Below are positions 1 to 9,324 of a stretch of 64,000 bases of DNA, piece after piece; position 1 is the stretch's first letter, and each line of letters opens with the position of its first letter. The notes under the pieces are model-generated. The model was not told the origin of the DNA, did no database searches, and saw only the letters and a program-made list of their open reading frames with translations. The DNA is from Candidatus Fimivivens faecavium (GTDB lineage Bacteria > Bacillota > Clostridia > Oscillospirales > Ruminococcaceae), in the NCBI GenBank assembly GCA_018716105.1, contig DVKH01000034.1, positions 1 through 64,000 of the forward strand. Reading direction: 5' to 3'. A program made the position numbers and the translations under genes.

Positions 1-210
1 GGACTCCAAATCCATTGTGGCGGGCGCCGGTTCCTTTGGTTCCTCTGGAGGACGAACCGAACGCAGGTCGGGATTGGCATAAAAGGCGCTCTCGAACTTC
101 TGGGCGCCGACCTTGCGGTCCCCGTCCTGAATGTGGGCGTAAATCCTGATGATCAGGCCGATCTGGGCGCGGCCCACGCCGCCCTGGGCGGCTTTCAGGC
201 CGCTTTTCAT
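1..210 (-). pseudogene. C-terminal fragment of a probable tyrosine recombinase (integrase), cut by the window edge
   Basis: An open minus-strand frame runs from an ATG at 208-210 off the left edge. It contains YAHIQDGDRKVGAQKF, which resembles the region around the catalytic Tyr and the C-terminal tail of phage or ICE integrases, followed by a Pro/Glu-rich tail. A stop lies five codons upstream of the ATG in the same frame, there is no ribosome binding site, and the recombinase core is absent. It therefore looks like an N-terminally truncated remnant rather than an intact gene. The call rests on a short similarity judged by eye and could be wrong. Confidence 0.35.
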
Positions 211-247
211 TTCTGAAATGATATATCATTATTGATCTTCTTTCCAC

Positions 248-1588
248 TTATGAGGAGCAAGTCTTTTTCCGAATAACCAGAAGAAACGAAACAGCAAACA
301 ATATGGCTGCTAATGCCCAAGTGATAGGATAAATGCTGGCAACAGCGTGCAATGTATGAAAATACTTTGTAAACAGCGCAAGAAGCACAATACGAACGCC
401 GCAGAGGCTGAACAGCACGATCACCATTGAGCGAGCGGCATATCCCATACCGCGGAGGCTGCCCCCAAGGACCTCAATGACCGGATAGAGCCAATAGAAC
501 GGATAAGAAACGAATGCGATCAAAACCGCTGCGGAAAGCGTCTCCGGGTCTTTCATAAACCATCCAATGACAGTTTCTGAAAATAGCAGGACGCACCCGG
601 AAATACTCAGCGTCACGGCGATGCCGAGGCCTACAGCGATGGCGGTTCCCCGTCTGATCCGCAGGAAGTCTTTCGTCCCTGTGTTTTGGCTGGCGAAGGT
701 CGTGGCTGCCTGTCCAAAAGCCATAATTGGGAGATAAATAAAGTTTTCTACCTTGTAATAGGCGGAGAACGCAGCAACAGCAAGTTCGCCAAAGCCATTG
801 ATGTAATACTGCACCACGATATTGGAAAGCGTGGTAACGATGGTCTGAATACCGGTGGGAAGGCCTATCCGCATAATATGAAACAGCGCGTTGCTATCAA
901 CGCGCAGCGCCTTCCAGGAGAAGGTTATCTTGTAAAATCCGCTTCGTAAAGCGTTTAACATCAAAGCGGACGCGCACCAGTAGCAAAAGACTGTCGCAAT
1001 GGCCGCGCCAGCTACGCCTAATGGGACAACTGCTATTAAAAGCGTATCGCCTGCTACATTGACCACCCCAAAGACAGTTAGGATACGGAAAGGGGTGGAA
1101 GAATCCCCACAGGCCCGCATGGCGCTTGCACACATATTGTAGAGGATGCTTGCGGGAATGCTCAGAAAATAGATGCGTATGTACAAAACAGCTTGTTCCA
1201 TAATCGACGCAGGCGTATCTAACAGCGTCAAGATGCGCGGAGCGAAGAGGATCCCTGTGACCATGAGAACCAGTCCGCCCAAAGCGCCAAAAAGCAGCGC
1301 TGTGTGCATGGCCTTGTCAGCCTTCTGTCCTTGGCCTGAGCCGATTGCAAGGGCCAGCACCACCTCCGCGCCTATGGCAATCCCACTGAAGAAACCAATT
1401 GTACAGGTCACAATGGCGCTGCTTGCGCCGACCGCCGCCGCCGCAGTTTTTCCTAATAGATTGCTTACAAATAAAAAGTCTGCAGTGTTATATAACTGCT
1501 GGCATAGCCCGCTTCCGATCAGGGGGAGGATAAAGAAAATCATATTGCGGGCAATGGGGCCTTTTGTCATCTGGATCGTTCTTGCCAT
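248..1588 (-). CDS. MATE family multidrug/cation efflux transporter
   Basis: A 446-aa polytopic membrane protein of normal MATE length (about 450 aa). MATE proteins are Na+- or H+-coupled exporters of drugs and organic cations. Visible features are the N-terminal KGPIARNMIFFILPLIGS helix, the QQLYNTAD segment typical of MATE helix 1-2, MRACGDSSTPF, and a second-half repeat with LPTGIQTIV, consistent with two six-helix bundles. An upstream in-frame TTG at 1597 exists, but AGGAAGG lies about 10 nt before the ATG at 1588, so that ATG is preferred. It is separated from the ABC/ATPase operon by about 350 bp and is probably its own unit. The substrate cannot be predicted. Confidence 0.9.
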   Translation of the reverse strand: MARTIQMTKGPIARNMIFFILPLIGSGLCQQLYNTADFLFVSNLLGKTAAAAVGASSAIVTCTIGFFSGIAIGAEVVLALAIGSGQGQKADKAMHTALLFGALGGLVLMVTGILFAPRILTLLDTPASIMEQAVLYIRIYFLSIPASILYNMCASAMRACGDSSTPFRILTVFGVVNVAGDTLLIAVVPLGVAGAAIATVFCYWCASALMLNALRSGFYKITFSWKALRVDSNALFHIMRIGLPTGIQTIVTTLSNIVVQYYINGFGELAVAAFSAYYKVENFIYLPIMAFGQAATTFASQNTGTKDFLRIRRGTAIAVGLGIAVTLSISGCVLLFSETVIGWFMKDPETLSAAVLIAFVSYPFYWLYPVIEVLGGSLRGMGYAARSMVIVLFSLCGVRIVLLALFTKYFHTLHAVASIYPITWALAAILFAVSFLLVIRKKTCSS

Positions 1589-1938
1589 AAACCACAAACC
1601 TTCCTACGCATTAAACACCGCATCCCGGCGCCAGTTTCCTGTCTGGCCAACAACAAAACCGGAATCTTAGGTTCCAGATAAGGGCATAGGGACTGGATGC
1701 ATCGCGATAGCCATCATGTTTCGGAACCGTTTCTTTTTCAATTCCAACAGTATAATGGCCGGCGCTGAAATGAGTCCTTCAGATAACATCATCCTTTAGA
1801 AGTATAATGGCCGCTGCAGAAATTAAGGAAACTGCAGCGGCTCATTGCTTTCGAAAATGTAGGGAACCAAGACTTGCGCGCAAAAAACCAACAGGTCAAT
1901 GTGAAAAGTGGAGCCAAAGCGTTTCCATTCGCTATAGC
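1589..1938. other. Intergenic stretch with a short repeated motif and a hairpin
   Basis: No convincing gene is seen. The 12-mer AGTATAATGGCC occurs at about 1748-1759 and again at 1801-1812. A perfect 10-bp inverted repeat, GCCGCTGCAG/CTGCAGCGGC, lies at 1810-1841. Minus-strand frames reaching into this stretch are shadows of the M14 gene. Confidence 0.5.
1810..1841 (-). terminator. Hairpin downstream of the ABC/deacylase operon
   Basis: A perfect 10-bp inverted repeat with a 12-nt loop lies about 100 bp past the stop of the last gene of the minus-strand operon. On the minus strand it is followed by CATTATACTTCT, which is not a clean U-tract, so termination is plausible but not certain. Confidence 0.4.
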
Positions 1939-2901
1939 TCATCCTGGGAGCACGCCGTAGGTTACCATAGGGCCATCTTTCAGAATGGCCAGGCTGGACA
2001 CCTGATAGAGCAGCATGCCATTGGCCTGTGCCCGGCAGATATGTGTTGTTTTTCCAAAATAATCTCGTATCTCTCCCAAAATATCCCCTTTCTGAAATCG
2101 GTCTCCCGGCTGGAAGGCCGGATACCAACAGCCGCTAAGCGGGGCGCTTTCATAGATGGCTTCCTTGAACACGACCTGATCTTCCGCCGGCTGGGCTGGC
2201 TGCGAATCCTCCGGCAAAACACGCAGGTAAGCCAGGATCCGCCGCACGTCCTCCTTGTCCAGATCCACCTCGTCCCGCCGCCAGATCCCTTGTCCGCCCC
2301 GCTCAATGAGAATGGAAGGGATTCCGATGGCATTGGCGTAGTTGTAGGCGCCGCCGGCAGTACACTGGGACTCCACCAGAAACCCCGCCTTCACCCGGCG
2401 GGCCATCTGAAAGGCCTGATCCCGGACCGATTTCTCCACGGGACCCACATAGTAGGCGTAGGGGCACAGCGCCTCATAGCCGTCGCCGGAGTGGAGATCG
2501 ATATAATAATCCGCCTTTTGGATGAGTTCCGTGGCCACGGTATGGCAGATTTGCTGGGCTGTGGTGCCGCCCACAGCCCCGGGGAACTCCCGGTTCAGGT
2601 TCTTCTGATCCTCATATACCATGCTCATTGTGCGGCGGGTAAAACCGCTGACGTTGATCAGCGGGGCAATGATCACCGTCCCCCGCACTTGCTCCGGCGT
2701 CAGCTCCTCCGCCAGCTCGACGGCTGCCTGGATGCCGACGTACTCTGCGCTGTGGATGCCGGCTGTGATGAGGACGCTCTTGTCCCCGCAGCCCCGGATC
2801 ACTGTGACAGGCAGCTCGTAGCCGCAGCCCTCCACCCGGAGAAACCCCGACTTCTTCCCTTTTTCATGGATCTCTATGGTACCAATTTTCACCTTGCCCA
2901 T
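1939..2901 (-). CDS. M14-type zinc deacylase (succinylglutamate desuccinylase/aspartoacylase family)
   Basis: A 320-aa protein resembling the AstE/aspartoacylase branch of the M14 zinc carboxypeptidase fold, which removes acyl groups from N-acyl amino acids or peptides. Zinc-ligand motifs are visible: GIHSAEY (H-x-x-E, about residue 48) and YIDLHSGD (second His, about residue 138), with NREFPG between them. The C-terminal part (about 240-320) looks like the beta-rich lid of the family. Its ATG directly follows the TAA of the upstream lipoprotein gene, with GGAGG overlapping that stop, so it is the translationally coupled last gene of the operon. In this context it may hydrolyse an imported peptide or acylated chelator; that is inference. 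Confidence 0.85.
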   Translation of the reverse strand: MGKVKIGTIEIHEKGKKSGFLRVEGCGYELPVTVIRGCGDKSVLITAGIHSAEYVGIQAAVELAEELTPEQVRGTVIIAPLINVSGFTRRTMSMVYEDQKNLNREFPGAVGGTTAQQICHTVATELIQKADYYIDLHSGDGYEALCPYAYYVGPVEKSVRDQAFQMARRVKAGFLVESQCTAGGAYNYANAIGIPSILIERGGQGIWRRDEVDLDKEDVRRILAYLRVLPEDSQPAQPAEDQVVFKEAIYESAPLSGCWYPAFQPGDRFQKGDILGEIRDYFGKTTHICRAQANGMLLYQVSSLAILKDGPMVTYGVLPG

Positions 2902-4158
2902 TTAACCTCCAATCCGCGCCTGGACGGATTCCAGAGCGCTGTTGTCCACCAGCGCCCGGAACGCTTCAAAATCCGCCTGAGGATTGTATATGCGGATGGC
3001 GTCCATCAGTTCCACGGCGCTGTATACGTTTTCAAAAATATTTTGTGTGTAGTTGTAGAGTTCCACATATTCTTCCGCACTGGCCGCTGTCCAGTAGGTC
3101 TGGTATATGCGGAAAGCGGCGCCATCCGGCTTTACCACATCCGCATCGCCCTCCAGCGCGTTGAACATGGCCACAAATGCGGGGGCCGCCATCGGGGCAT
3201 ATTTCCCTTTGACATAGCGTAGAAGAGGGTTCCCCAGAGGCCCCGTTATTTCTACAGCCTCGCAGTTCTCCCTGGAAAAGCAGTCAACAACGCCTGCCTG
3301 CACTGGCGTTTCACTGGTTTTTAGTTCCTCCGCCAGCAGATCTATTGCGCTGTTAATGCCTGTGGCGGAGAGTATGGCGTCAAAATCATCCTTGGCCAAA
3401 GCCCGTTCCAGGTTGCCGGCGCCTTCTTCTCCCGACAGGTAGCCGGGGGAAATGGTAATACGGACATCCTCCCGCCCAGTTTCCAGTGACGTCAACTCGG
3501 TGATTTGGGCCAAGGCGCCGATCTCGCCATCGTAAGCCAGCCCCAGTTCCTCTTTCAGGGCCGTCAGCATCCCCCGCACACGGGTATAGTGCATGAAATT
3601 GAACGCTTCCCCGGCGCCGCCGCTGAGGATCAGGAAGGAGCCTGCCCCATCAGCGGCAAAGGATTCCGCCATTTCCCGGCCTGCTTTGAATTCCTCATCA
3701 CTGTCTGGGCCGATCACACCCAAAAACCAGGGGTTGTTCTTCACTGCCTCAAAGGAATCGTCACTGATGGAGGCGGAACCCAGGACATAGTACATCCCGT
3801 TTTCTCCGCAGGCTTTTACGGCCTGCTCTAAATCCAGGCCGTAAAAGGAGATGATCCCTTCGGCGCCCTGGGCTTTTGCGGCTTTTATAAAGGCGATCTC
3901 ATCCTCCGCGCCGCCCAAATCATCGGACAGAAGAAATTTTACCGGAAAACCCTCTCCAATATAGTTTTGATAATACCGGAAAAACATCGATAATTCCGGA
4001 TCGCTTTGGCTGAACACAGAAACGCCGATCACATGGAGAGTCTCCTGCGCTTCATTACCGCCCTCCCCGCCCTGCTCATCCCATCCTGTGCGGCATCCCG
4101 CCATGCAGAACAGCAGTGCGGCAAGAAGCAGTGAGAGCAGTTTTTCCGCCGTTTCCAT
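2902..4158 (-). CDS. Lipoprotein with periplasmic sugar-binding-protein (LacI-type) fold
   Basis: A 418-aa protein with a lipoprotein signal peptide: a hydrophobic segment then MAGC, giving a lipid-modified Cys at about residue 22. The mature part begins with LHVIGVSVFSQSD and continues with alternating beta strands and helices (AKAQGAEGIISFYG, GVIGPDSDEEF), the pattern of ABC-type solute-binding proteins of the ribose/LacI class. It has no partner permease of that class here. It follows the OppF-like ATPase by 7 bp with GGGAGG overlapping that gene's stop, so it belongs to the operon. It could be a second receptor, a sensor or a chelator-binding protein. The ligand is unknown. Confidence 0.7.
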   Translation of the reverse strand: METAEKLLSLLLAALLFCMAGCRTGWDEQGGEGGNEAQETLHVIGVSVFSQSDPELSMFFRYYQNYIGEGFPVKFLLSDDLGGAEDEIAFIKAAKAQGAEGIISFYGLDLEQAVKACGENGMYYVLGSASISDDSFEAVKNNPWFLGVIGPDSDEEFKAGREMAESFAADGAGSFLILSGGAGEAFNFMHYTRVRGMLTALKEELGLAYDGEIGALAQITELTSLETGREDVRITISPGYLSGEEGAGNLERALAKDDFDAILSATGINSAIDLLAEELKTSETPVQAGVVDCFSRENCEAVEITGPLGNPLLRYVKGKYAPMAAPAFVAMFNALEGDADVVKPDGAAFRIYQTYWTAASAEEYVELYNYTQNIFENVYSAVELMDAIRIYNPQADFEAFRALVDNSALESVQARIGG

Positions 4159-4165
4159 TCACAAA

Positions 4166-5140
4166 CTACCTCCCATCCCCCGCCCCGAACAAATGGCAAG
4201 CCACCTGATGGTCCGGGGCGATCTGTTTCAAGACGGGCCGCACGCTCTTGCAGACCTCCATGCGCCGGTCGCAGCGATTTTGAAAGGGGCAGCCGGGGGG
4301 GACGTCTAAGGGGCTGGGCGCCTCGCTGTCGATGCTTTCGATGGGTTTCTTGAAATCCATGTGCAGATCAAAGACGGAACCGATCATGGCCTTTGTGTAG
4401 GGGTGCAGGCTTCTGGAATTCACCTTTTCCCCCGGCAGGAGTTCCACAATATTCCCCAGATACATCACCGCGACCTGGTGCGCCAAAGACTGCACCAGGG
4501 CCATGTCATGGCAGATGAAGCCGTAGGCGATGTGTTTTTCCCGCTGGAGCCGCACCAGCAATTCGACCACCGTTCTCTGGACGGAGACATCCAGGGCCGA
4601 CGTCGCCTCGTCACAGACAATGATCTCCGGTTCCAACGCCAGCGCCCGGGCGATCCCCACTCTCTGCCGCTGCCCGCCGCTCATGTTGTGGGGATATCGC
4701 AGGGCGAAATCCCCTGGCAGCTCCACCATCTCCAGAAGTTCCCGCGCCTTGGCCTCTCTCTCGCTGCGCTTGATGCGACGGAAATTCAAGAGGGGTTCAC
4801 AGATAATATCCATGATCCGCATCTTGGGATTGAACGCGGCTGCAGGGTCCTGAAAGACCATCTGGATCTTCTGGCGGTGCTGCCGCAGAGCCTCCCCCTT
4901 CAAATGGGACACGTCCTCTCCCCGGTAAAGGATCTCGCCCTCCGTGGGTTCCTCCAGGGAGACCGCCATACGCATGAAGGTGCTTTTGCCGCAGCCGCTT
5001 TCGCCCACCACGCCAAGGGTTTGCCCACGATAGAAATTGAGGCTGACGTCGTTGTTGGCTACCAGGGTGCGTCCGTGGGAGGCGGGATATTTTTTTGTGA
5101 CATGCCTGGCTTCTAAAATGAGTTCCCGTGGTTCAGACAA
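4166..5140 (-). CDS. Oligopeptide/nickel-type ABC transporter ATP-binding protein (OppF/DppF-like)
   Basis: A 324-aa ABC ATPase. Visible motifs are Walker A GESGCGKST, the signature MSGGQRQRVGIARALA, Walker B EIIVCDEATSALD, the H-loop region YGFICHDMA, and the C-terminal oligopeptide/dipeptide tail with a Cys cluster (CPFQNRCDRRMEVC) typical of OppF/DppF and proposed to hold an Fe-S cluster in relatives. Longer upstream frames exist (GTG at 5167), but GGGAGGT sits 6 nt before the TTG at 5140, giving an 8-nt overlap with the preceding ATPase gene, so the TTG start is preferred. It energises the permease pair encoded upstream. Confidence 0.92.
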   Translation of the reverse strand: MSEPRELILEARHVTKKYPASHGRTLVANNDVSLNFYRGQTLGVVGESGCGKSTFMRMAVSLEEPTEGEILYRGEDVSHLKGEALRQHRQKIQMVFQDPAAAFNPKMRIMDIICEPLLNFRRIKRSEREAKARELLEMVELPGDFALRYPHNMSGGQRQRVGIARALALEPEIIVCDEATSALDVSVQRTVVELLVRLQREKHIAYGFICHDMALVQSLAHQVAVMYLGNIVELLPGEKVNSRSLHPYTKAMIGSVFDLHMDFKKPIESIDSEAPSPLDVPPGCPFQNRCDRRMEVCKSVRPVLKQIAPDHQVACHLFGAGDGR

Positions 5141-5921
5141 ATCGCTCACCTCCCATAGCGGGCACACTCTCCAGCAGACGTCTGGTGTAGTCGCTGGCGG
5201 GATGGCTTAGAATGCGGTCCCTGGAGCCCTGATCCACCACCCGGCCGTCTTTCATCACTAATATCCTGTCTGCCATATAGGCTGCCACTCCTAAATTGTG
5301 GGTCACAATGATCATACCGGTTCCATACTGTTCCCGCAGCGCCAGCATCTGACGGACGATCTGCGCCTGGGTGGTGACATCCAAGGCGCTGGTGGGCTCA
5401 TCCCCCAGGAGGAGTTTAGGCTGAAAGGTCATGGCCATAGCGATGCCCACCCGCTGCCGCATGCCGCCGGAGAGCTGGAAAGGGTAACTGCGCATAATAT
5501 TGTCGCCGCTGGGCAGGCGCATCCGTTCCAGCATCTCCACCCCTCTCTCCCATGCCTCCCGCTTTGACATGCGCTGGTGGGTTCGGATATACTCCACAAA
5601 CTGGGGGCCGATTTTCCGGATGGGGTTGATCATCGCGCCGGAATCCTGAAAGATCATGGAGATCTTCGTCCCGCGCAGGGCCCGCCAGGCCTCCTTGGAA
5701 AGCCCTGTCAGGGAGGTCCCCTCAAACTGAATGTCTCCATGGCTCACCACGCCGCCGCCCGCCAGACACCCCAGGACCGCCCGGATCACGGTGGTTTTTC
5801 CACTGCCGCTCTCGCCCACAATGCTGACGATTTCCCCAGGTTTCATATCCAGGCTGAACCCCGTTACTGTGGGGGAGGGGTTTTTCCCATAGGTGATGGA
5901 AAGATCCTGTATTTTCAGCAT
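5133..5921 (-). CDS. Oligopeptide/nickel-type ABC transporter ATP-binding protein (OppD/DppD-like)
   Basis: A 262-aa ABC ATPase starting MLKIQDLSITYG. Walker A is GESGSGKTT, the signature LSGGMRQRVGIAMAM, Walker B KLLLGDEPTSALD, and the H-loop IVTHNLGVAA. The frame is open further upstream, but the ATG at 5921 has GGGAGG about 6 nt before it and lies 13 bp after the binding-protein gene. It is shorter at its C-terminus than many DppD proteins, ending soon after the SHPASDYTRRLL segment and without an extended tail. It forms a heterodimer with the OppF-like subunit in the normal pattern. Confidence 0.92.
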   Translation of the reverse strand: MLKIQDLSITYGKNPSPTVTGFSLDMKPGEIVSIVGESGSGKTTVIRAVLGCLAGGGVVSHGDIQFEGTSLTGLSKEAWRALRGTKISMIFQDSGAMINPIRKIGPQFVEYIRTHQRMSKREAWERGVEMLERMRLPSGDNIMRSYPFQLSGGMRQRVGIAMAMTFQPKLLLGDEPTSALDVTTQAQIVRQMLALREQYGTGMIIVTHNLGVAAYMADRILVMKDGRVVDQGSRDRILSHPASDYTRRLLESVPAMGGERFV

Positions 5922-5934
5922 GGGACGCCTCCCG

Positions 5935-7509
5935 TCACTGGGCCGGACGGATCTTGGTGGTGATCCAGTAGTAATCGATAGGAGTGATGTCAGCCCCATC
6001 TACTGCCGAAACCCGGCTGGCAAAGGTGCTGTTATAGTAGCCGTGAACCAGGGTAGCCGCATCATCGATGAGGATCTGCTGCAACTGGATGATCAGCTGG
6101 AGCTGCGCGTCGCTGTCAGTGGCGGTGAGGAGCCGTTCATAGAGGGCGTCGTATTCTTCGTTTGCGTAGTAGCCGTAGGCAGAGGAGTTGCCGGAATAAA
6201 AGTTGCCCAGAAAACCGGAGGGGTCGCCGGTGGGCACGACAATCGCGTTGGAAGTGATCATATCAAAGTTTCCTGCGCTCTGGTTTGCAAGAGCGGTGTC
6301 GTAGTCCTGAACCGTAACCGTACAGCCGATTCCAACGGCTTCCAGGGAGATGGCGACCGCCTGGGCAAATTCGTCCAGGTTGCGGCTGGTATAAGCCAAA
6401 TAGTTTAGATTGATCTTCTGACCATTGAGTTCCCGATAGCCATCGCCGTCCGTGTCCACAATCCCTGCCGCATCAAGCGTTTCCACCGCCTTGTTCAAGT
6501 CATAGGCGTAAGGGTCCGTTAGCTGGTCATAGCCGTAGGGCAGGGAGGAGGGCAGCACAGAGCATCCCGCCGTATACATACCGCCCACAGTGACGCCGCA
6601 CATGGTGGCATCGTCTACCGCATACTGGACGGCTTGGCGGAGGGCCTCGTTACCCAATACACCGTTGAAATTAAAGTAGGAATTTCCCAGGCGGACGCCA
6701 GCGGTGGTGGAGACATAGTACGCATCATCCGCCTTGAGTTCTGCAAGATCGCTCGGAGTAGTGATGTTCTCCACCAGATCCACATCCCCGCTCTTAAGAG
6801 CCATAGCCTTGGTGGAACTATCCTCGGTGAGATAGATTCGGATGGCGTCATAGGGCGCCTCCCCATCCCAATAGTAGGGGTTTTTCGCCAAATCAATGGT
6901 GGAATTCTCCTCCAGTGCGGTCACATAGTAGGGGCCGGTGCCGATTACCTCACTGTCGATGACGCTGGTGTCCACAATACCATACCAGGGGTAAGCCAGA
7001 ATGCCCGGCAGATTGATGGTCTGGGCTGTGCATACCAGGGTCAGGACGCCCTCTGCATCATCTGCCTCAATGCTGGAAAAGGCCGCATACTGGGAGGGGG
7101 TGGAGTTTCCGGACTTGTCCGCCTCCGCCGCATAAACCCGCTCCAAAGACGCTTTTACCGCGCTGGCTGTAACCGCATTCCCGTTGGAGAACCGGACGCC
7201 CTCCCGAATATGGAGTACCCAGGTGGTGTAATCCTCTGTCTCATAACTGTCGCACAGCGCGTATTCCACCTCCACGTTTTCGTCAAACCGGAAAAGGCAC
7301 TCTCCCACGCCGTAACGGAGAAAACACCAGCTAGAGTTGACATTGGTGATGGGATCCATTGAATTGGAGTAATTATAGCAGCTAAAGTTCAAATGCGTTC
7401 CATCGGGTCCGCCAGGGTTTTCGATCTGATCATTGCTGCCGCACGCAGCCAATGCAAGGGTCATGATCGCTGCCATGAGTCCGGAAGCCGCTCGTTTGTA
7501 CCATTTCAT
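5935..7509 (-). CDS. ABC transporter substrate-binding lipoprotein, family 5 (DppA/OppA/NikA type)
   Basis: A 524-aa solute-binding protein with signal peptide and lipobox (MTLALAACGSN, Cys about residue 23). Family-5 landmarks include the N-terminal GVGECLFRFDENVEV, VLHIREGVRFSNGNAVTA (the classic 'R-x-G-V-x-F-x-x-G-x-x-x-T-A' signature) and KNPYYWDGEAPYDAIRI. Family members bind dipeptides, oligopeptides, nickel, haem or metal-opine complexes, and sequence by eye does not separate these. AAGGAG lies upstream of the ATG. The cobalamin-riboswitch-like leader and the heavy-metal ATPase in the same operon make a metal or metal-chelate ligand more likely than plain peptide, which is an inference. 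Confidence 0.92.
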   Translation of the reverse strand: MKWYKRAASGLMAAIMTLALAACGSNDQIENPGGPDGTHLNFSCYNYSNSMDPITNVNSSWCFLRYGVGECLFRFDENVEVEYALCDSYETEDYTTWVLHIREGVRFSNGNAVTASAVKASLERVYAAEADKSGNSTPSQYAAFSSIEADDAEGVLTLVCTAQTINLPGILAYPWYGIVDTSVIDSEVIGTGPYYVTALEENSTIDLAKNPYYWDGEAPYDAIRIYLTEDSSTKAMALKSGDVDLVENITTPSDLAELKADDAYYVSTTAGVRLGNSYFNFNGVLGNEALRQAVQYAVDDATMCGVTVGGMYTAGCSVLPSSLPYGYDQLTDPYAYDLNKAVETLDAAGIVDTDGDGYRELNGQKINLNYLAYTSRNLDEFAQAVAISLEAVGIGCTVTVQDYDTALANQSAGNFDMITSNAIVVPTGDPSGFLGNFYSGNSSAYGYYANEEYDALYERLLTATDSDAQLQLIIQLQQILIDDAATLVHGYYNSTFASRVSAVDGADITPIDYYWITTKIRPAQ

Positions 7510-7550
7510 CAGAAGTCTCTCCTTTTTTTGTTTTCTTCACTGCACCGTTT

Positions 7551-8378
7551 TTATTCAGACCTGGGATCCAGGGCGTCGCGCAAACTGTCCCCCAAGAGGT
7601 TGAACACCACCACGGTTATAAAGATGGCCAGTCCCGGAAAGACCATCAGCCAAGGCGCAGCGGTCAGAAACGCCCGGCCCTCGTTGAGCATCAGCCCCCA
7701 CTCCGCCGTGGGCGATTTTGCGCCAAAGCCCAGGAAAGAGAGGCCGGCGATCTCCAGCATCATGCTGCCGATATCCGTGGCCCCAGTTATCAAAATGGTG
7801 GGCAGGGCGTTGGGCAGCATATATCGCAGAAGGATGTGGGAGGTCTTTGAGCCTGTCACCCTTGCCGCAGCGATGTAATCCCGGCTGCGGATCTTCAGCA
7901 CAAGGCTCCGGGAGAGCCTTGCGTATTTGGTCCAACTGACAATGGATATGGCGATGACAGCATTGGTGACGCTGGCGCCCAGGATACCGGCCACCGCAAT
8001 GGCCAGCACCATTCCGGGGAAGGAGATCATCATATCGGAAATACGCATGATCACCGCATCCAAAATGCCGCCGAAATACCCGGCTGCAATGCCCAAAGCG
8101 GTACCCGCCGTCACGATAATACACACCAGGGAGAGGGATGCCGTCAAGGAGGTCCTGGCGCCATAAAGCACACGGGAAAAGAGGTCCCGTCCCATCCGGT
8201 CCGTACCGAACCAATGCTCGGAACTGGGGGGCTGAACCGCATCGGCAAGGACTGCCTCGTAGGGGTTGTGGGTGGCCAGAACGGGCGCAAATACCGCCGC
8301 TGCGATTACTCCCAGGGCGAGAATCGCGAAAACTGTAAACGCCGGATTTTTCTTCAAGAAGGGCATTGCCCGCTTCAT
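7551..8378 (-). CDS. ABC transporter permease, DppC/OppC/NikC type
   Basis: A 275-aa inner-membrane permease. An N-terminal helix is followed by LATHNPYEAVLADAVQPPSS and WFGTDRMGRDLFSRVLYGAR, the hallmark DppC segment, then five more helices with the EAA-type loop AARVTGSKTSHILLRYMLPN contacting the ATPases. The ATG lies 4 bp after the stop of the partner permease and is preceded by GGAGG. It ends about 40 bp before the binding-protein gene. Length is normal for DppC-type permeases. Confidence 0.93.
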   Translation of the reverse strand: MKRAMPFLKKNPAFTVFAILALGVIAAAVFAPVLATHNPYEAVLADAVQPPSSEHWFGTDRMGRDLFSRVLYGARTSLTASLSLVCIIVTAGTALGIAAGYFGGILDAVIMRISDMMISFPGMVLAIAVAGILGASVTNAVIAISIVSWTKYARLSRSLVLKIRSRDYIAAARVTGSKTSHILLRYMLPNALPTILITGATDIGSMMLEIAGLSFLGFGAKSPTAEWGLMLNEGRAFLTAAPWLMVFPGLAIFITVVVFNLLGDSLRDALDPRSE

Positions 8379-8382
8379 ATCC

Positions 8383-9324
8383 TCACCGGCCTCCTTCTTT
8401 TATTCTGGGATCCATCAGGCCATAGGAGATGTCTACAATCAGGTTGAGCAACATATAGATCAGTGCGATCCACAGCACATAGCCCTGGATCAGGGAGTAG
8501 TCCATAGAGGTGATGGCATCCACTGCCAGGCTGCCCAGGCCGGGATAGGAGAAGATCACCTCCACCACAGCGGTCCCGCCCAGCAGGTTACCAAGAGAGA
8601 GGCCGAGCATCGTGATCAGGGGCAGGACGGAATTTGGCAGAACATGCCGCCACAATATGACGCTCTCTTTGATCCCCCTGCATCTGGCCCCTATGACATA
8701 GTCCTGATTGAGCTCTTCCAGGAATGCCGTGCGGACCTGCCGGGTATATTTGGCCGCCATAGCGAAGGCCAGAGTGACGGCAGGCAGGATCATTTTCTGA
8801 AATCCCTGTCCTGCAGATACCACGGGAAGAATCTCCAGCTTCACCGCAAAGATATAAAGCAGCATCAGCCCCACCCAAAAATTGGGTAACGACACTCCCA
8901 AAAAGGTTATACCCCGGATCAAATAATCCGCAACCCCGCCCCTGTGCGTTGCCGCCAGGATCCCAGAAGGTACCGCTACCGCTAACATCAACGCCAGAGA
9001 TGCCAGCGCCAGCTTCAAAGTTGGCCAAAGCCTTGCTGTCATCAGTTGGACCACCGGCTTGCTGTAGGAATAGGAAGTACCGAAATCGCCTTGGAGGCAG
9101 CCCGTCAGCCAGTTCCAATATTGGGTCAGAAAAGGCTTGTTGAGGCCCAGGGCTTCCCGGGTTTGATCCAGGATCTCCTCACTGGGGATAGAGCCGCTTG
9201 CAGCGTACATGGCGCGCACCGGATCCCCCGGCGCTATGTAGGTCAGGCCAAAGGTCAAAAAACTGATGCCGAACAGCACGATCAAGATCTGCAGCAGCCG
9301 CTTGCATAAGCCGACTTTTTTCAT
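8383..9324 (-). CDS. ABC transporter permease, DppB/OppB/NikB type
   Basis: A 313-aa permease beginning MKKVGLCKRLLQILIVLF, with FGLTYIAPGDPVRAMY, the conserved DppB N-terminal signature, and the EAA loop ARCRGIKESVILWRHVLPN near residue 215. The frame is open further upstream, but the ATG at 9324 overlaps the TGA of the P-type ATPase by 4 nt (ATGA) and has GGAGG about 10 nt before it. The overlap indicates that ATPase and importer are translated as one unit. It pairs with the DppC-type permease immediately downstream. Confidence 0.93.
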   Translation of the reverse strand: MKKVGLCKRLLQILIVLFGISFLTFGLTYIAPGDPVRAMYAASGSIPSEEILDQTREALGLNKPFLTQYWNWLTGCLQGDFGTSYSYSKPVVQLMTARLWPTLKLALASLALMLAVAVPSGILAATHRGGVADYLIRGITFLGVSLPNFWVGLMLLYIFAVKLEILPVVSAGQGFQKMILPAVTLAFAMAAKYTRQVRTAFLEELNQDYVIGARCRGIKESVILWRHVLPNSVLPLITMLGLSLGNLLGGTAVVEVIFSYPGLGSLAVDAITSMDYSLIQGYVLWIALIYMLLNLIVDISYGLMDPRIKEGGR

